From assembly GCA_030431355.1 (NCBI GenBank), contig JAUIJG010000114.1, positions 1-13,301 on the forward strand: a stretch of DNA of 13,301 nt, in the 5' to 3' direction. This document shows positions 1 to 8,000 of this stretch, in pieces. The notes under the pieces were generated by a model that was not told the origin of the DNA, made no database searches, and was given only the letters and a program-made list of their open reading frames with translations. A program made the position numbers and the translations under genes. Every line of letters begins with the position of its first letter. Position 1 is the first letter of the stretch. This stretch comes from a bacterium. GTDB taxonomy: Bacteria; Cyanobacteriota; Vampirovibrionia; Obscuribacterales; Obscuribacteraceae.

Positions 1-195
1 TGGTGATGTGATGGAAACGCCTTTGCCCGTTGTGAATGATGGCGATGGTGTTGTGGCATGGTTGGCAGAACTAGAGGCTTGGGCGCGTAATGATGCGTTG
101 AAGCAGACGATTCCGGCGACGGTCATGCCGAGGAAGAGGACCAAAACCGGAATTGGATTTTTTATGGACCAGGCCGATATATAACGAAGGTTCAT
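1..195 (-). CDS. RND-family efflux permease, N-terminal fragment
   Basis: The frame opens with ATG at 195-193 and runs to the window edge, giving 65 codons of a larger gene. Residues 1-34 resemble the start of RND (AcrB/MMPL-type) inner-membrane exporters: a short amphipathic N-terminus with ISAWSIKNPIP, then a hydrophobic helix (about residues 14-34) corresponding to TM1. These proteins use proton flux to drive drug, lipid or metal export through a periplasmic adaptor. The start overlaps the stop of the upstream adaptor gene as ATGA, so the two are translationally coupled, and the adaptor-permease pairing supports the call. After residue 35 the sequence turns Ser/Thr/Ala/Pro-rich and does not show the Asn-x-Pro-Asp and Pro-Gly-Ala pattern usually found just after TM1. 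A lineage-specific loop or a frameshift is possible. The family call is an inference from about 34 residues and context. Confidence 0.6.
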   Translation of the reverse strand, partial: MNLRYISAWSIKNPIPVLVLFLGMTVAGIVCFNASLRAQASSSANHATTPSPSFTTGKGVSITSP

Positions 196-1700
196 TTCTC
201 GGTGGACTTAGCTCCCTGGTCGGCGCTCAGGGTCGAGTCGGAATCTTGAATTTTCCCTTCTTCGCCGAGCCTGACTATGTCTCCGTCTTTGAGGAAGCCT
301 GCGCCGGTAACCACCACCGCTTCTCCTTTTTTAAGTCCGGAGAGGATCTGGGTATGGTTTTCGAAAGATTCGCCCGTTTTGACTATGCGGGAGAAAACTT
401 TGTCTTCTTTAAATACGAATACGATTTTTCTTCCATCACGATCAAGCACCGCTTTTGATGGCACAGTAAGGGAAGGGATTTCGCCGAGGTCAACGATACC
501 GTTGACGAACATCCCCGGTTTTCTGACGTTGTGATCGAAGGGGATATCTATTCTAGCCAGGGCAAGCCTGGTGTCTCGATCCACCATGGGACTTACTTCT
601 CTAACGATGCCTTTAAACTTGAGGTCGGGTCTGCTCAGGGTCGCGAACTCTACCCCCTGACCAGGTTTTAGAAGAGGCAGGTCATTTTCAGGCATCTCCG
701 CCCGCACTTCAAGATGGTTGTTTTTCACCATCTCGAAAAGGGGTTCACTGACGGAGCTGATGTCTCCCAGGTGGACATGGCGTTTTACAATCCAGCCGTC
801 TTCCGGCGCCCGGATAAAGGTCTGGGCAATTTGAGCGCGTATATGATCAACCGTGGCTCTGCCTTCGGCCAGGTCGGCTTTCGCCATGCTGACGTCTTCG
901 GAGCTGCCGCCTTCTCTTGCTAACTTGAGACTTTCCTGGGCTTGCTGCTTGCTGAACTTAGCCGCTCTCAGTTTCTCTTCGGCGTTTGATAAGTCGGCGG
1001 CGAAGGTATTCTCCGTCGTAGTCTTGTTATCCAGGTCTTCCTGGGATACGGCGCCTTCGGATCTTAGCTGTTTGTATCTGACTGTGTTTTGCTGTGCGTT
1101 GACCAGATTGGCTTTCGCTCGTTTTATATTGGCTTCTTCCTGGGAGATAATGGCGTCGGCGTGCTGTACCGCGAATTCCAGCCGGGCGATATCCATCGGT
1201 CTGTTTGGTTGGATGGTTTTGTCCAGGTTGGCTCTCGCTCTTGAAAGACGAGCTTGCTCCCGGTCGAGCTGGGCTTCAAGCAGGGAAGAGTTAAGGCTCA
1301 CCAATAGCTGACCTTTTGTGACGAAATCTCCTTCGTCTACTTTGATGGCATCGACTTTGAGCCCGCCTATCTCGGCTCCTACTGTAAGGTGGTCCCGGGC
1401 CCAGATGGTTCCGGTTATTTTCAAGTGTTGTTCAAAGGGGGTTATCTTGGCGTTCTCCGTGGCGACGGTGAGAACAGCCTGATTGACTGCGGTTCCTTCC
1501 GGACCCTTAAGGGTGGAATAGATTCTAATGCCGAGGGCGATACAAGCGACTACCACCAGGGCAACGAGCGCCCAGCGAACCCTGGCGTCGGTGATTATCT
1601 TGTCGATAATCATCCCGCCAATATCGGTATGCGCCGGTTTTGTACCGGCTTCGCTTTTGACCTCGTTTTTGAACAGTTCTTTCATTTTCTGTGGGACCAT
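192..1700 (-). CDS. HlyD/RND-type periplasmic adaptor (membrane fusion protein)
   Basis: This 502-aa protein is the periplasmic adaptor of a tripartite efflux pump, bridging the inner-membrane permease to an outer-membrane channel. A cytoplasmic stretch of about 42 residues precedes one membrane helix (43-63). A split lipoyl/barrel-sandwich domain follows: the first half contains VDEGDFVTKGQLLVSL, then comes a long Ala/Gln/Arg/Glu-rich alpha-hairpin (about 140-280), then the second half with FIRAPEDGWIVKRHVHLGD. Beta-barrel and membrane-proximal domains complete it (PGQGVEFATL, KPGMFVNGIVDLGEIP). Family order and length fit. The start is ATG at 1700, with AGGA seven bases upstream; this Shine-Dalgarno overlaps the TAG stop of the tetR-type gene (8-nt gap). 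The stop overlaps the permease start. Regulation by the upstream TetR protein is inferred from gene order. The cytoplasmic extension is longer than in AcrA-like adaptors, which are lipoproteins. The substrate is unknown. Confidence 0.9.
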   Translation of the reverse strand: MVPQKMKELFKNEVKSEAGTKPAHTDIGGMIIDKIITDARVRWALVALVVVACIALGIRIYSTLKGPEGTAVNQAVLTVATENAKITPFEQHLKITGTIWARDHLTVGAEIGGLKVDAIKVDEGDFVTKGQLLVSLNSSLLEAQLDREQARLSRARANLDKTIQPNRPMDIARLEFAVQHADAIISQEEANIKRAKANLVNAQQNTVRYKQLRSEGAVSQEDLDNKTTTENTFAADLSNAEEKLRAAKFSKQQAQESLKLAREGGSSEDVSMAKADLAEGRATVDHIRAQIAQTFIRAPEDGWIVKRHVHLGDISSVSEPLFEMVKNNHLEVRAEMPENDLPLLKPGQGVEFATLSRPDLKFKGIVREVSPMVDRDTRLALARIDIPFDHNVRKPGMFVNGIVDLGEIPSLTVPSKAVLDRDGRKIVFVFKEDKVFSRIVKTGESFENHTQILSGLKKGEAVVVTGAGFLKDGDIVRLGEEGKIQDSDSTLSADQGAKSTEK

Positions 1701-1708
1701 GGTGTTTC

Positions 1709-2401
1709 CTACTTGTCTCCATGCTTCGGTAAGTTTACAGAAGCGTATTCGTCAATTTTAGCTCGTTCTTTGTCACTTAAAATTCCGGCAAATACCAGAC
1801 TTAAAATTTGTTTGGTCTGGGACTCAAAAGAGATACCCTGGTAAGAATAATAAGTTGTGAAAATTGTTCCATATAATAGATTGGAGATCGTCAGCGTGGT
1901 GGTTTCCGCGTCAACTTCTCTCAGTCTGCCACTGGCCGTCAATGATTCAAAGAGTTCGTGCCAGGGCTTTATGTTCTTTTCCCTGTGGACCATATAGGTA
2001 GGCTTTTTGCGGTCTTTGAATTCTGCTCTCTCCTGGACGATAAGCTCGATGAGCTGGGGATTTTTATCGAAGAAGACCAGATAGTAGTGTATTGCTCCGG
2101 CGATCTTTTTAATTGGATCTTTTATCTCTTCCACCGAGCTGTTGATGAACTCCGAAAGTTTCTCCATCCCGGAATCTACCGAGGCTAGAAAGAGCTTCTC
2201 TTTGCTTTGAAAGTAGTGGTATATCGTACCTTTGGCGACTCCGAGGCGGTCGGCTATCTCTTGAACGTCGGTGTTCTTGAAGCCGTTTTCTGCGAATAAG
2301 GAAGAGCTGACCTTGAGAATCTCACTTTTCTTGCGGTCGATTCTCTCTATGTTTCGTGGTCTGCCTGGACCGCGTTTGTTTTTCAAGGGGGTGCTGGTCA
2401 T
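1709..2401 (-). CDS. TetR/AcrR-family transcriptional regulator
   Basis: This 230-aa protein is a one-component repressor. A basic N-terminal tail (GPGRPRN) leads into the TetR helix-turn-helix at about residues 25-71: ILKVSSSLFAENGFKNTDVQ is helix 1 and the turn, followed by the recognition region EIADRLGVAKGTIYHYFQSK. The rest is an alpha-helical ligand and dimerisation domain with no close motif. Family members bind a short palindrome as dimers and release it when a small molecule binds the C-terminal domain. It is the first gene of an operon with an adaptor and an RND permease, the classic layout for a regulator of its own efflux pump. A 22-bp near-palindrome lies 50 bp upstream of the ATG and covers the best -35 hexamer, which implies autoregulation. 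No good Shine-Dalgarno is visible before the ATG at 2401. The inducer cannot be read from sequence. Confidence 0.92.
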   Translation of the reverse strand: MTSTPLKNKRGPGRPRNIERIDRKKSEILKVSSSLFAENGFKNTDVQEIADRLGVAKGTIYHYFQSKEKLFLASVDSGMEKLSEFINSSVEEIKDPIKKIAGAIHYYLVFFDKNPQLIELIVQERAEFKDRKKPTYMVHREKNIKPWHELFESLTASGRLREVDAETTTLTISNLLYGTIFTTYYSYQGISFESQTKQILSLVFAGILSDKERAKIDEYASVNLPKHGDK

Positions 2402-2450
2402 ATCTTTTTAAGGGCTCTGGTTATTACAGGCTTTGGCTCTCGGGTATTTA

Positions 2451-2472
2451 ATTTACTGACTCGTCAGTCAAT
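2451..2472. promoter_or_regulatory. Probable TetR-family operator
   Basis: Two 10-base arms, ATTTACTGAC and GTCAGTCAAT, are separated by TC. They are inverted repeats with a single mismatched pair; the inner 14 bases (ACTGAC-TC-GTCAGT) are perfect. Size and symmetry suit a TetR-family dimer. On the minus strand the site contains TTGACT (2471-2466), a good -35 for the tetR-type gene, although the -10 at the matching distance is weak. It also overlaps a possible -35 for the divergent O-methyltransferase operon. Binding by the adjacent regulator is inferred. Confidence 0.7.
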
Positions 2473-2479
2473 ATATTAT
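2452..2479 (+). promoter_or_regulatory. Candidate promoter of the O-methyltransferase-asnS operon
   Basis: TTTACT (2452-2457) and TATTAT (2474-2479) are spaced by 16 bases and point toward the methyltransferase start 127 bases away. The -35 element lies inside the palindrome at 2451-2472, so the TetR-family regulator could also affect this operon. The match to the sigma-70 consensus is fair (4/6 and 5/6). AT-rich DNA gives such hits by chance. Confidence 0.35.
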
Positions 2480-2606
2480 TCTAGCACGATTTAACCTCTT
2501 TGCCTTGAGTGTTACAGATAGGCAGGTTCGTAGCGTGAACGTCCCATGTTTCATTTAATAGAAGCTTTTGATCTGTTATAAATCTAGGGCACTTGGAGGG
2601 ATAGTC

Positions 2607-3242
2607 ATGCAAATACTTACCAGCCCCGGAATCGATAAATATGCCCAGGAGAAGACCACGGATCATGATGAGCTGATGGTTTCGCTCATGAAAGAGACCC
2701 ATGACAAGATGGATCTGCCCCAGATGTTGACCGGTCCGGTGGAGGGCTGCCTCCTCAAGCTTCTGGTCAAGATGTCGGGGGCTAAAAGGATTCTGGAGAT
2801 TGGAACTTTTACCGGCTATTCCGCCCTCTCCATGGCAGCCGGTCTGCCTGAAGACGGGGAGCTTATCACCCTGGACTTGAATCCGGAGAGTCTCAAATTG
2901 GCTCGCTCCTATTTTGAGAAGAGTCCCCATGGCGGAAAGATAAAGATCATGGAGGGTCCGGCGCTTGATTCGATAAAGTCCCTGGAAGGAAGTTTTGATC
3001 TGGTCTTTATCGATGCGGACAAAACCAACTATCTGAACTACTACGAGGCAGTTCTGCCACTTTTGAGAAGCGGCGGCGTGATTGTGGTGGACAACGTACT
3101 CTGGAGCGGTCGCGTGCTGGAGCCGAAGGACAAAAGCGATATTGCCATAGACGAGTTCAACAAACATGTGGCTAAAGACGACCGGGTGGAGAAGGTACTA
3201 CTGACGGTGCGAGATGGTGTCTACCTGATTTGCAAACTTTGA
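2607..3242 (+). CDS. Class I SAM-dependent O-methyltransferase (caffeoyl-CoA OMT-like family)
   Basis: This 211-aa protein transfers a methyl group from S-adenosylmethionine to a hydroxyl, probably of a catechol-like small molecule, with a divalent metal. SAM-binding motif I is [19 protein letters not shown] (around residue 64), and LDLNPE supplies the acidic residue for the ribose. The metal ligands of the family are present at the right spacing: D136 in FIDADK, then D162-N163 in [12 protein letters not shown], 26 residues apart as in plant caffeoyl-CoA OMT. Length is typical for bacterial members. The frame is open for 13 codons upstream, but I chose ATG 2607 because GGAGGG ends six bases before it and family alignments start near here. 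The stop TGA is followed 10 bases later by asnS, and its own last base begins the asnS Shine-Dalgarno region, so both are cotranscribed. The natural substrate is unknown. Confidence 0.9.
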   Translation: MQILTSPGIDKYAQEKTTDHDELMVSLMKETHDKMDLPQMLTGPVEGCLLKLLVKMSGAKRILEIGTFTGYSALSMAAGLPEDGELITLDLNPESLKLARSYFEKSPHGGKIKIMEGPALDSIKSLEGSFDLVFIDADKTNYLNYYEAVLPLLRSGGVIVVDNVLWSGRVLEPKDKSDIAIDEFNKHVAKDDRVEKVLLTVRDGVYLICKL

Positions 3243-3252
3243 GGAGAAGCAG

Positions 3253-4671
3253 ATGACGGCTACGGTTAAAACGACTGGACGAATGAAAGTAAAAGAAGCT
3301 CTCTTGAAAGAGAGCGTGGGCAAGAAAGTAAAACTAGGCGGATGGGTAAGAACCCGTCGTGACTCGAAAGCCGGATTCTCTTTCATAGAGTTGAATGATG
3401 GCTCCAGTTTCAACAGCATTCAGGTGGTGGCACCAAAAGAGCTGCCTAATTATGAAAGCGATATCCTGCATACAGGTATTGGCGCCAGCCTCGAGGTGGA
3501 AGGCGAAGTGGTGGAGTCTCCCGGAAAGGGTCAGGCCACAGAGATCAAAGCCGAAGCCATAACCGTAGTTGGTGCTGCTGATCCCAAGGATTATCCCCTC
3601 CAGAAAAAAGGCACTTCGTTTGAGTTTTTGCGGACAATCGGACACCTCAGACCTAGGACCAACACTTTTGGCGCGGTGGCAAGGGTGCGCAATGAGATCT
3701 GCCGCACCATCCATGACTTTTTCCAGTCCCGTGGCTTTATCTATGTGCATACTCCGATCATCACAGCCAGTGACTGCGAAGGGGCGGGGCAGATGTTCAA
3801 GGTCACAACCTTTGACCTCACGGATGTTCCCATGAAAGAAGGCGGCAAAGAGGTCGACTTTGAACAGGACTTCTTCGGTAAGCCCACCAACCTCACTGTA
3901 AGTGGTCAGCTCGAAGCCGAGATCTATGCCACCGCATTAAGTAACGTCTACACCTTCGGACCCACTTTCAGGGCGGAGAACTCAAATACTTCCAGACATC
4001 TATCCGAGTTCTGGATGATCGAGCCCGAGATGGCTTTCTGCGATCTGGATTGTGACATGACCGTGGCCGAAGAGTTCTTAAAAACCATTTTTGAAAATGT
4101 GTTGAAGAACTGTCCGGAGGACATGGACTTTTTCAATAAGCGCATCGACAAGACAGTTATTGAAACTCTGACCAAAATCGTTGAGAGCGATTTCCACCGG
4201 ATCTCCTACACGGAAGCCATCGAGATTCTTGAGAAGGCCGACAAGAAGTTCGAGTTTCCGGTTAAGTGGGGAATCGATTTGCAGTCGGAGCATGAACGCT
4301 ACCTCACCGAAGATAAGTTCAAGAAGCCGGTTATCGTCTACGATTATCCGAAGGATATCAAAGCCTTCTATATGCGTATGAACGAAGACGGCAAAACTGT
4401 TCGTGCCATGGATGTTCTGGTTCCTAAGGTGGGCGAGATCATCGGTGGTAGCCAGCGGGAAGAGAGGCTCGATGTGCTCAGGCAGAGAATGATCGACTGT
4501 GATCTGGAGCCTGATGAATACTGGTGGTATCTAGATCTGAGAAGATTCGGAACCGTGCCGCATTCCGGATTCGGTCTCGGTCTCGAGCGTACTGTTCAGT
4601 TCGTGACCGGGATGGGCAATATCAGAGACGTGATACCATTTCCGCGGGCGCCGAAGAGCGCTGACTTCTAG
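3253..4671 (+). CDS. asnS: Asparaginyl-tRNA synthetase
   Basis: This 472-aa cytoplasmic class IIb synthetase charges tRNA-Asn with asparagine using ATP. An N-terminal OB-fold anticodon-binding domain (about residues 18-110, with [13 protein letters not shown] and [16 protein letters not shown]) precedes the class II catalytic core. Motif 1 lies around [16 protein letters not shown] (156-171). Motif 2 contains [20 protein letters not shown] with R240 and E242. Motif 3 is [12 protein letters not shown], with R446 as the ATP-binding arginine, and the protein ends shortly after the conserved IPFPRAP. The length matches bacterial AsnRS. The QxxG-type insert and the SRHLSEFWM sequence favour AsnRS over AspRS. 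The start ATG has GAGGAG six bases upstream, directly abutting the methyltransferase stop. No clear terminator follows it. Its presence suggests direct Asn-tRNA charging rather than sole reliance on the GatCAB amidation route. Confidence 0.96.
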   Translation: MTATVKTTGRMKVKEALLKESVGKKVKLGGWVRTRRDSKAGFSFIELNDGSSFNSIQVVAPKELPNYESDILHTGIGASLEVEGEVVESPGKGQATEIKAEAITVVGAADPKDYPLQKKGTSFEFLRTIGHLRPRTNTFGAVARVRNEICRTIHDFFQSRGFIYVHTPIITASDCEGAGQMFKVTTFDLTDVPMKEGGKEVDFEQDFFGKPTNLTVSGQLEAEIYATALSNVYTFGPTFRAENSNTSRHLSEFWMIEPEMAFCDLDCDMTVAEEFLKTIFENVLKNCPEDMDFFNKRIDKTVIETLTKIVESDFHRISYTEAIEILEKADKKFEFPVKWGIDLQSEHERYLTEDKFKKPVIVYDYPKDIKAFYMRMNEDGKTVRAMDVLVPKVGEIIGGSQREERLDVLRQRMIDCDLEPDEYWWYLDLRRFGTVPHSGFGLGLERTVQFVTGMGNIRDVIPFPRAPKSADF

Positions 4672-4708
4672 TCTGGCGATAGATAAAAACAGAGCGAGCT
4701 TTGTGATC

Positions 4709-4906
4709 TTAGTGCCATTTTTTGCAGTCCTCCGAGTAAAGGAAGGCTTGTAGACGGTAGTAGCTATCCGTCGGTTTGGACTTGCGTTTTAAAAAACGGT
4801 TTCCTTCCGGCATTGATTCATTGCGACCATCGACGCTGCCGGTGGTCGAGGTCGAGGTACTTCTAGCGGTCTTTTCCCTGAATCTTTTAATTAGTTCATT
4901 GATCAT
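4709..4906 (-). CDS. Small hypothetical protein (65 aa)
   Basis: I do not recognise this protein. It begins MINELIKRFREKTARSTSTS, has a short amphipathic basic N-terminus, a Ser/Thr-rich stretch (15-23), a basic middle (RFLKRKSK) and an aromatic C-terminal part with SYYRLQAFLYSEDCKKW. It has no membrane helix or signal peptide and is likely soluble and basic. AGGA stands nine bases upstream of ATG 4906, and the composition looks protein-like, so I think it is real. It converges on asnS with a 37-bp gap and lies downstream of the large secreted-protein gene on the same strand, but 150 bp away. A perfect palindrome sits 30 bp upstream of its start and may control it. Confidence 0.5.
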   Translation of the reverse strand: MINELIKRFREKTARSTSTSTTGSVDGRNESMPEGNRFLKRKSKPTDSYYRLQAFLYSEDCKKWH

Positions 4907-4935
4907 AGTATTTAATCCTGTTTTATTCGGTCTAT

Positions 4936-4958
4936 CTAGTCCTATTAAATAGGACTAG
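4936..4958. promoter_or_regulatory. Perfect 23-bp palindrome (possible operator)
   Basis: Arms CTAGTCCTAT and ATAGGACTAG are exact inverted repeats around a 3-base centre (TAA). The 3-base loop and the lack of a following T tract on either strand argue against a terminator. It lies between the large secreted-protein gene and the start of the 65-aa gene. On the minus strand TTGACG (4977-4972) is 17 bases upstream of the hexamer TCCTAT, which is part of the palindrome, so a bound protein would block that candidate promoter. The -10 match is weak. Confidence 0.5.
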
Positions 4959-5012
4959 CCCGTAAAGGAAACGTCAAAATTTGCTTTTCGGCTAAGACTG
5001 TAAGCTCTTTCT

Positions 5013-5033
5013 AAAAGGGCAAATCACATTGCC
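5013..5033 (-). terminator. Weak rho-independent terminator candidate after the large secreted-protein gene
   Basis: Reading the minus strand, GGCAA-TGTGAT-TTGCC forms a 5-bp stem with a 6-base loop, followed by CTTTT. It begins 24 bases after the stop at 5057. Stem and U-tract are both short, so efficiency would be modest. Confidence 0.35.
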
Positions 5034-5056
5034 AGGAGCTTTAGTCCCTTTGCAAA

Positions 5057-8000
5057 TTAGTGATGATGGGCTTCCGAGCCGTATGTAGGCATACGTACTG
5101 GCCGAAATCGACCGGAGCCGAAAGAGGGCATTGGGGCAGGTGGTGCATACTGATCCGAGTATCGACCACTGTAGTTGCCGGATGCATAGGGATCTGGGTC
5201 TGGCGAATAATATTTTGAAGCATCAGCTGCATACCTGCTAATTTGCATATTGAGCTCTGCTGCTTCTCTTGCAAGCTGTTTCGCTCGTCTTGCTCGTTCT
5301 CTTGCTATGGCTTCTCTTCGCTGTTTTGCCCAAATTCTTTTCTTTTCGGAATCGATTTCTCCAGCCTTTCGTAGTTTGTCTAAGAGTCTTGCTTTATTGA
5401 GCTTTGCTCTAACATCTGCTTTTGAGGCGTTCCCTTCTAAGTGGTGATGCTCTCCTTTGCCAATACTAACTCGCGTGCCATCTTCGAAAACCAGTTGATT
5501 CCCCACGAGTAAAGGATAAATTCCAGGATTTTGACCGTGCTGCATCGTGGTTCCTGTCATAGTTTTGATTTCAGGATTGATATTCGGCATAGGAGCGGGA
5601 TAATCCGCCTTGGGAAGGTAGTTATTTGTTTGGAGCCATCCGCCGTTTCCGTCAGAGCCAAATGTCGGCATCGCTGCTGGTAGCAGATTCTGGTTTTTAG
5701 CCGTCTTGCTAGAGATTTTTTTATCAGGAAGAATGGCTTGAGTCCGATTGTTGATGTTATCGAGAATTTGATCCGCTGTTAGCCTTCGTGTTTTAGGCGC
5801 AATATAAGAAGGCTGAGATTGCTTGCTAATGTTGTCGAGAATCTGATCGGCAGTTGGTTTTTGCGTCATAGGCGCTCTATGTGCAGGCTGAGATTGCTTG
5901 CTAATGTTGTCGAGAGTCTGATCAGCGGTTAGCTTCTGTGTTTTGGGCGCTCTATATGTAGGTTGAGATTGCTTGTTGATGTTATCGAGAATCTGATCAG
6001 CGGTTAGCTTCTGTTTGTTGGAAGATTTACGAACACTCTCTTTCGGCTTTTTACCAGTGGCAAAGTTGCTTTGATAAATCCAGATATCATCCGATTTGGT
6101 CTTTTTCTTCTTTGCCGTTTGGCTATTTTTTCCTTCTGAAGTTTTAGGTTTTTGACCTTTAGCATTCGGTCTTTTGTAGAGGGCTTTGGCCTTGGTATAT
6201 TCTCCTTTCCTAATCAGCTCAATAACATCGTCAATATGAACATCCTGGTTGAGTACCACATTGCCTAACTCTATTTGTTTGCGAAACTTTTCTTCCAGTA
6301 GGTCGGCACGCTGACGGTCTTTCATTCTTTGACTGGTTCCGCCTGTAAACTCTTCTAGAAGATCCATACCTCGGCCATATCTATCTACAGTCGCCTCTGT
6401 TGCTCTTAGTGAATTTGCCAATATGTATTTGCCTGTTTTGGTGTTATTGAAAAAGTAATCACCACCGGCTCTTCCAATTGTGTAGGAGGTATGTAAGGCA
6501 GCAAGCGTTGGAGTCTTTGCAAACATTGCCGTCATTGCCGCGCCATGGGAACCGGTTTTTGCCATCTGCCAACTGATTTCACTGGCCTGATCAAAAAGTT
6601 CTTGGGCTTCTTCGTCCGTAGTACCAGGGTCAGTTGCACGTCTGATTTTGTCCCAATAGGATGAACCCAATTTAGCAATGTCATGATAAGTCTTCGCTGT
6701 TGTGTACATGCCATACAAACCAACTGCTTTTTGTGCGGCTATGTTAAGTCCTGCCCTTGCGGCGGAAACTTGGCTCAGATCATCATTGTAGCCGGGAATA
6801 AGTTTTGGTATGCCATCTAACTTAGATGCAACTTTATTGACGAAGCTTACTTGTTGTCTGGGAGGAACAAGTGAACGCATTTCTTTTGCAACTTCGCTGG
6901 CAAAAACTTTCCCTCTGGTTTTACCCAGCCTTTCTATCAGTCGACCTTTCTCTGACGGGGGAAAGTCTTTGGTAATGTCGGCGATATCTTTTGCGGCATT
7001 GTTCCATTTTCCTGTGCGTCCCACTTGAGCAATCGTCTCGGCAAGCTCCATTTGACTGTTTCTTATTGAGTTGGTCGCGACAGAACTGGCAGCAGCTGTG
7101 ACTTTGAAATTTGTGTGTTCTCTTACAGCACCATGAGCAGCTAGTTTTCCGGGTAACCTTCTTTTGAGTGTGGCAGTTCCTTTCACAGGATCTATGATCA
7201 TTTCGTAGTACGGATCCCCACCGCCTCCGTATTTGGGACCTTTTATTCCATACTTTTTTCGTACATTGTCAACAAGGACTTGAGTTCTATCAATATATTT
7301 TTGCTCTTGAGCCATAATCCTGAAATAGTCGGCTTGTTGCATAGGATCGTTAAGCAGACTGGGATTCTTTCTTAACTTCGCTAGTTTTATCTGCTTTTTC
7401 TGTATGAAATCGCGCATCTCATCTGAATAATCTTTGAAATCCTGTGAGGTCAGTTCTCCTTCACCGCCTCTGGTAACAAACTCGTACTTGGCAGCACCAG
7501 GTCTTGTATAAGCGTCGTTATTCAATTTCGCTACCTGTTGAAACTCCTTCAGGGTCACTGTCCTGGGATCGACCATGAAGTCAACATCCAATTTGTTGTG
7601 CCAATTGTATCTGGGCTTGGTAGACAATCCGGCTTTGGCCAGTGCTTGTTTGTGCGGCCTTAGAAAATCATTTACTTGAGTGTTGTAGCTATCCTGAATT
7701 CTGCGTATATCCTGGACCGGATCCTTCCCTTTCATTTTTAGGATGTAGTCTGAATCAGTACCTTCTTTATATTTTGGACTCTTAGAAGCTTGAAGAGTGA
7801 AAATTCCGTTGTTGGCATCACTCGATACCTTAGCAAAGCTCTGGCTCTTAATGTCGAAAAATTCCTGACATTTTTGATACTGACTGTTGGTGATTACACC
7901 ATTTTGGCGCATGTAGTTGATTTCACGATTGGCTGCAAAAACTACAGCTTGTTGACCTGGCGTTGCATTCCCATTTTTAACGGCTTCAATTGCAGAGTAA

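Noticed and set aside
853..1311. Plus-strand 152-aa open frame opposite the HlyD-like gene
   Set aside because: It is antisense to the conserved coiled-coil region of the adaptor and its composition follows from the opposite strand; no ribosome-binding site was noted.
2481..3167. Minus-strand 228-aa open frame opposite the O-methyltransferase
   Set aside because: The plus-strand frame carries the complete SAM and metal-binding motifs; the antisense frame has no recognisable domain.
4687..4724. Terminator for the O-methyltransferase-asnS operon (CAGAGC/GCTTTG and a later T run)
   Set aside because: The loop would be two bases unless pairs are opened, and the T run is too far from the stem to act with it.
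5714..6013. Regular 75-bp repeats as a CRISPR array
   Set aside because: Whole 75-bp units are similar, without unique spacers, and they stay in frame within a long coding sequence; they are protein repeats.
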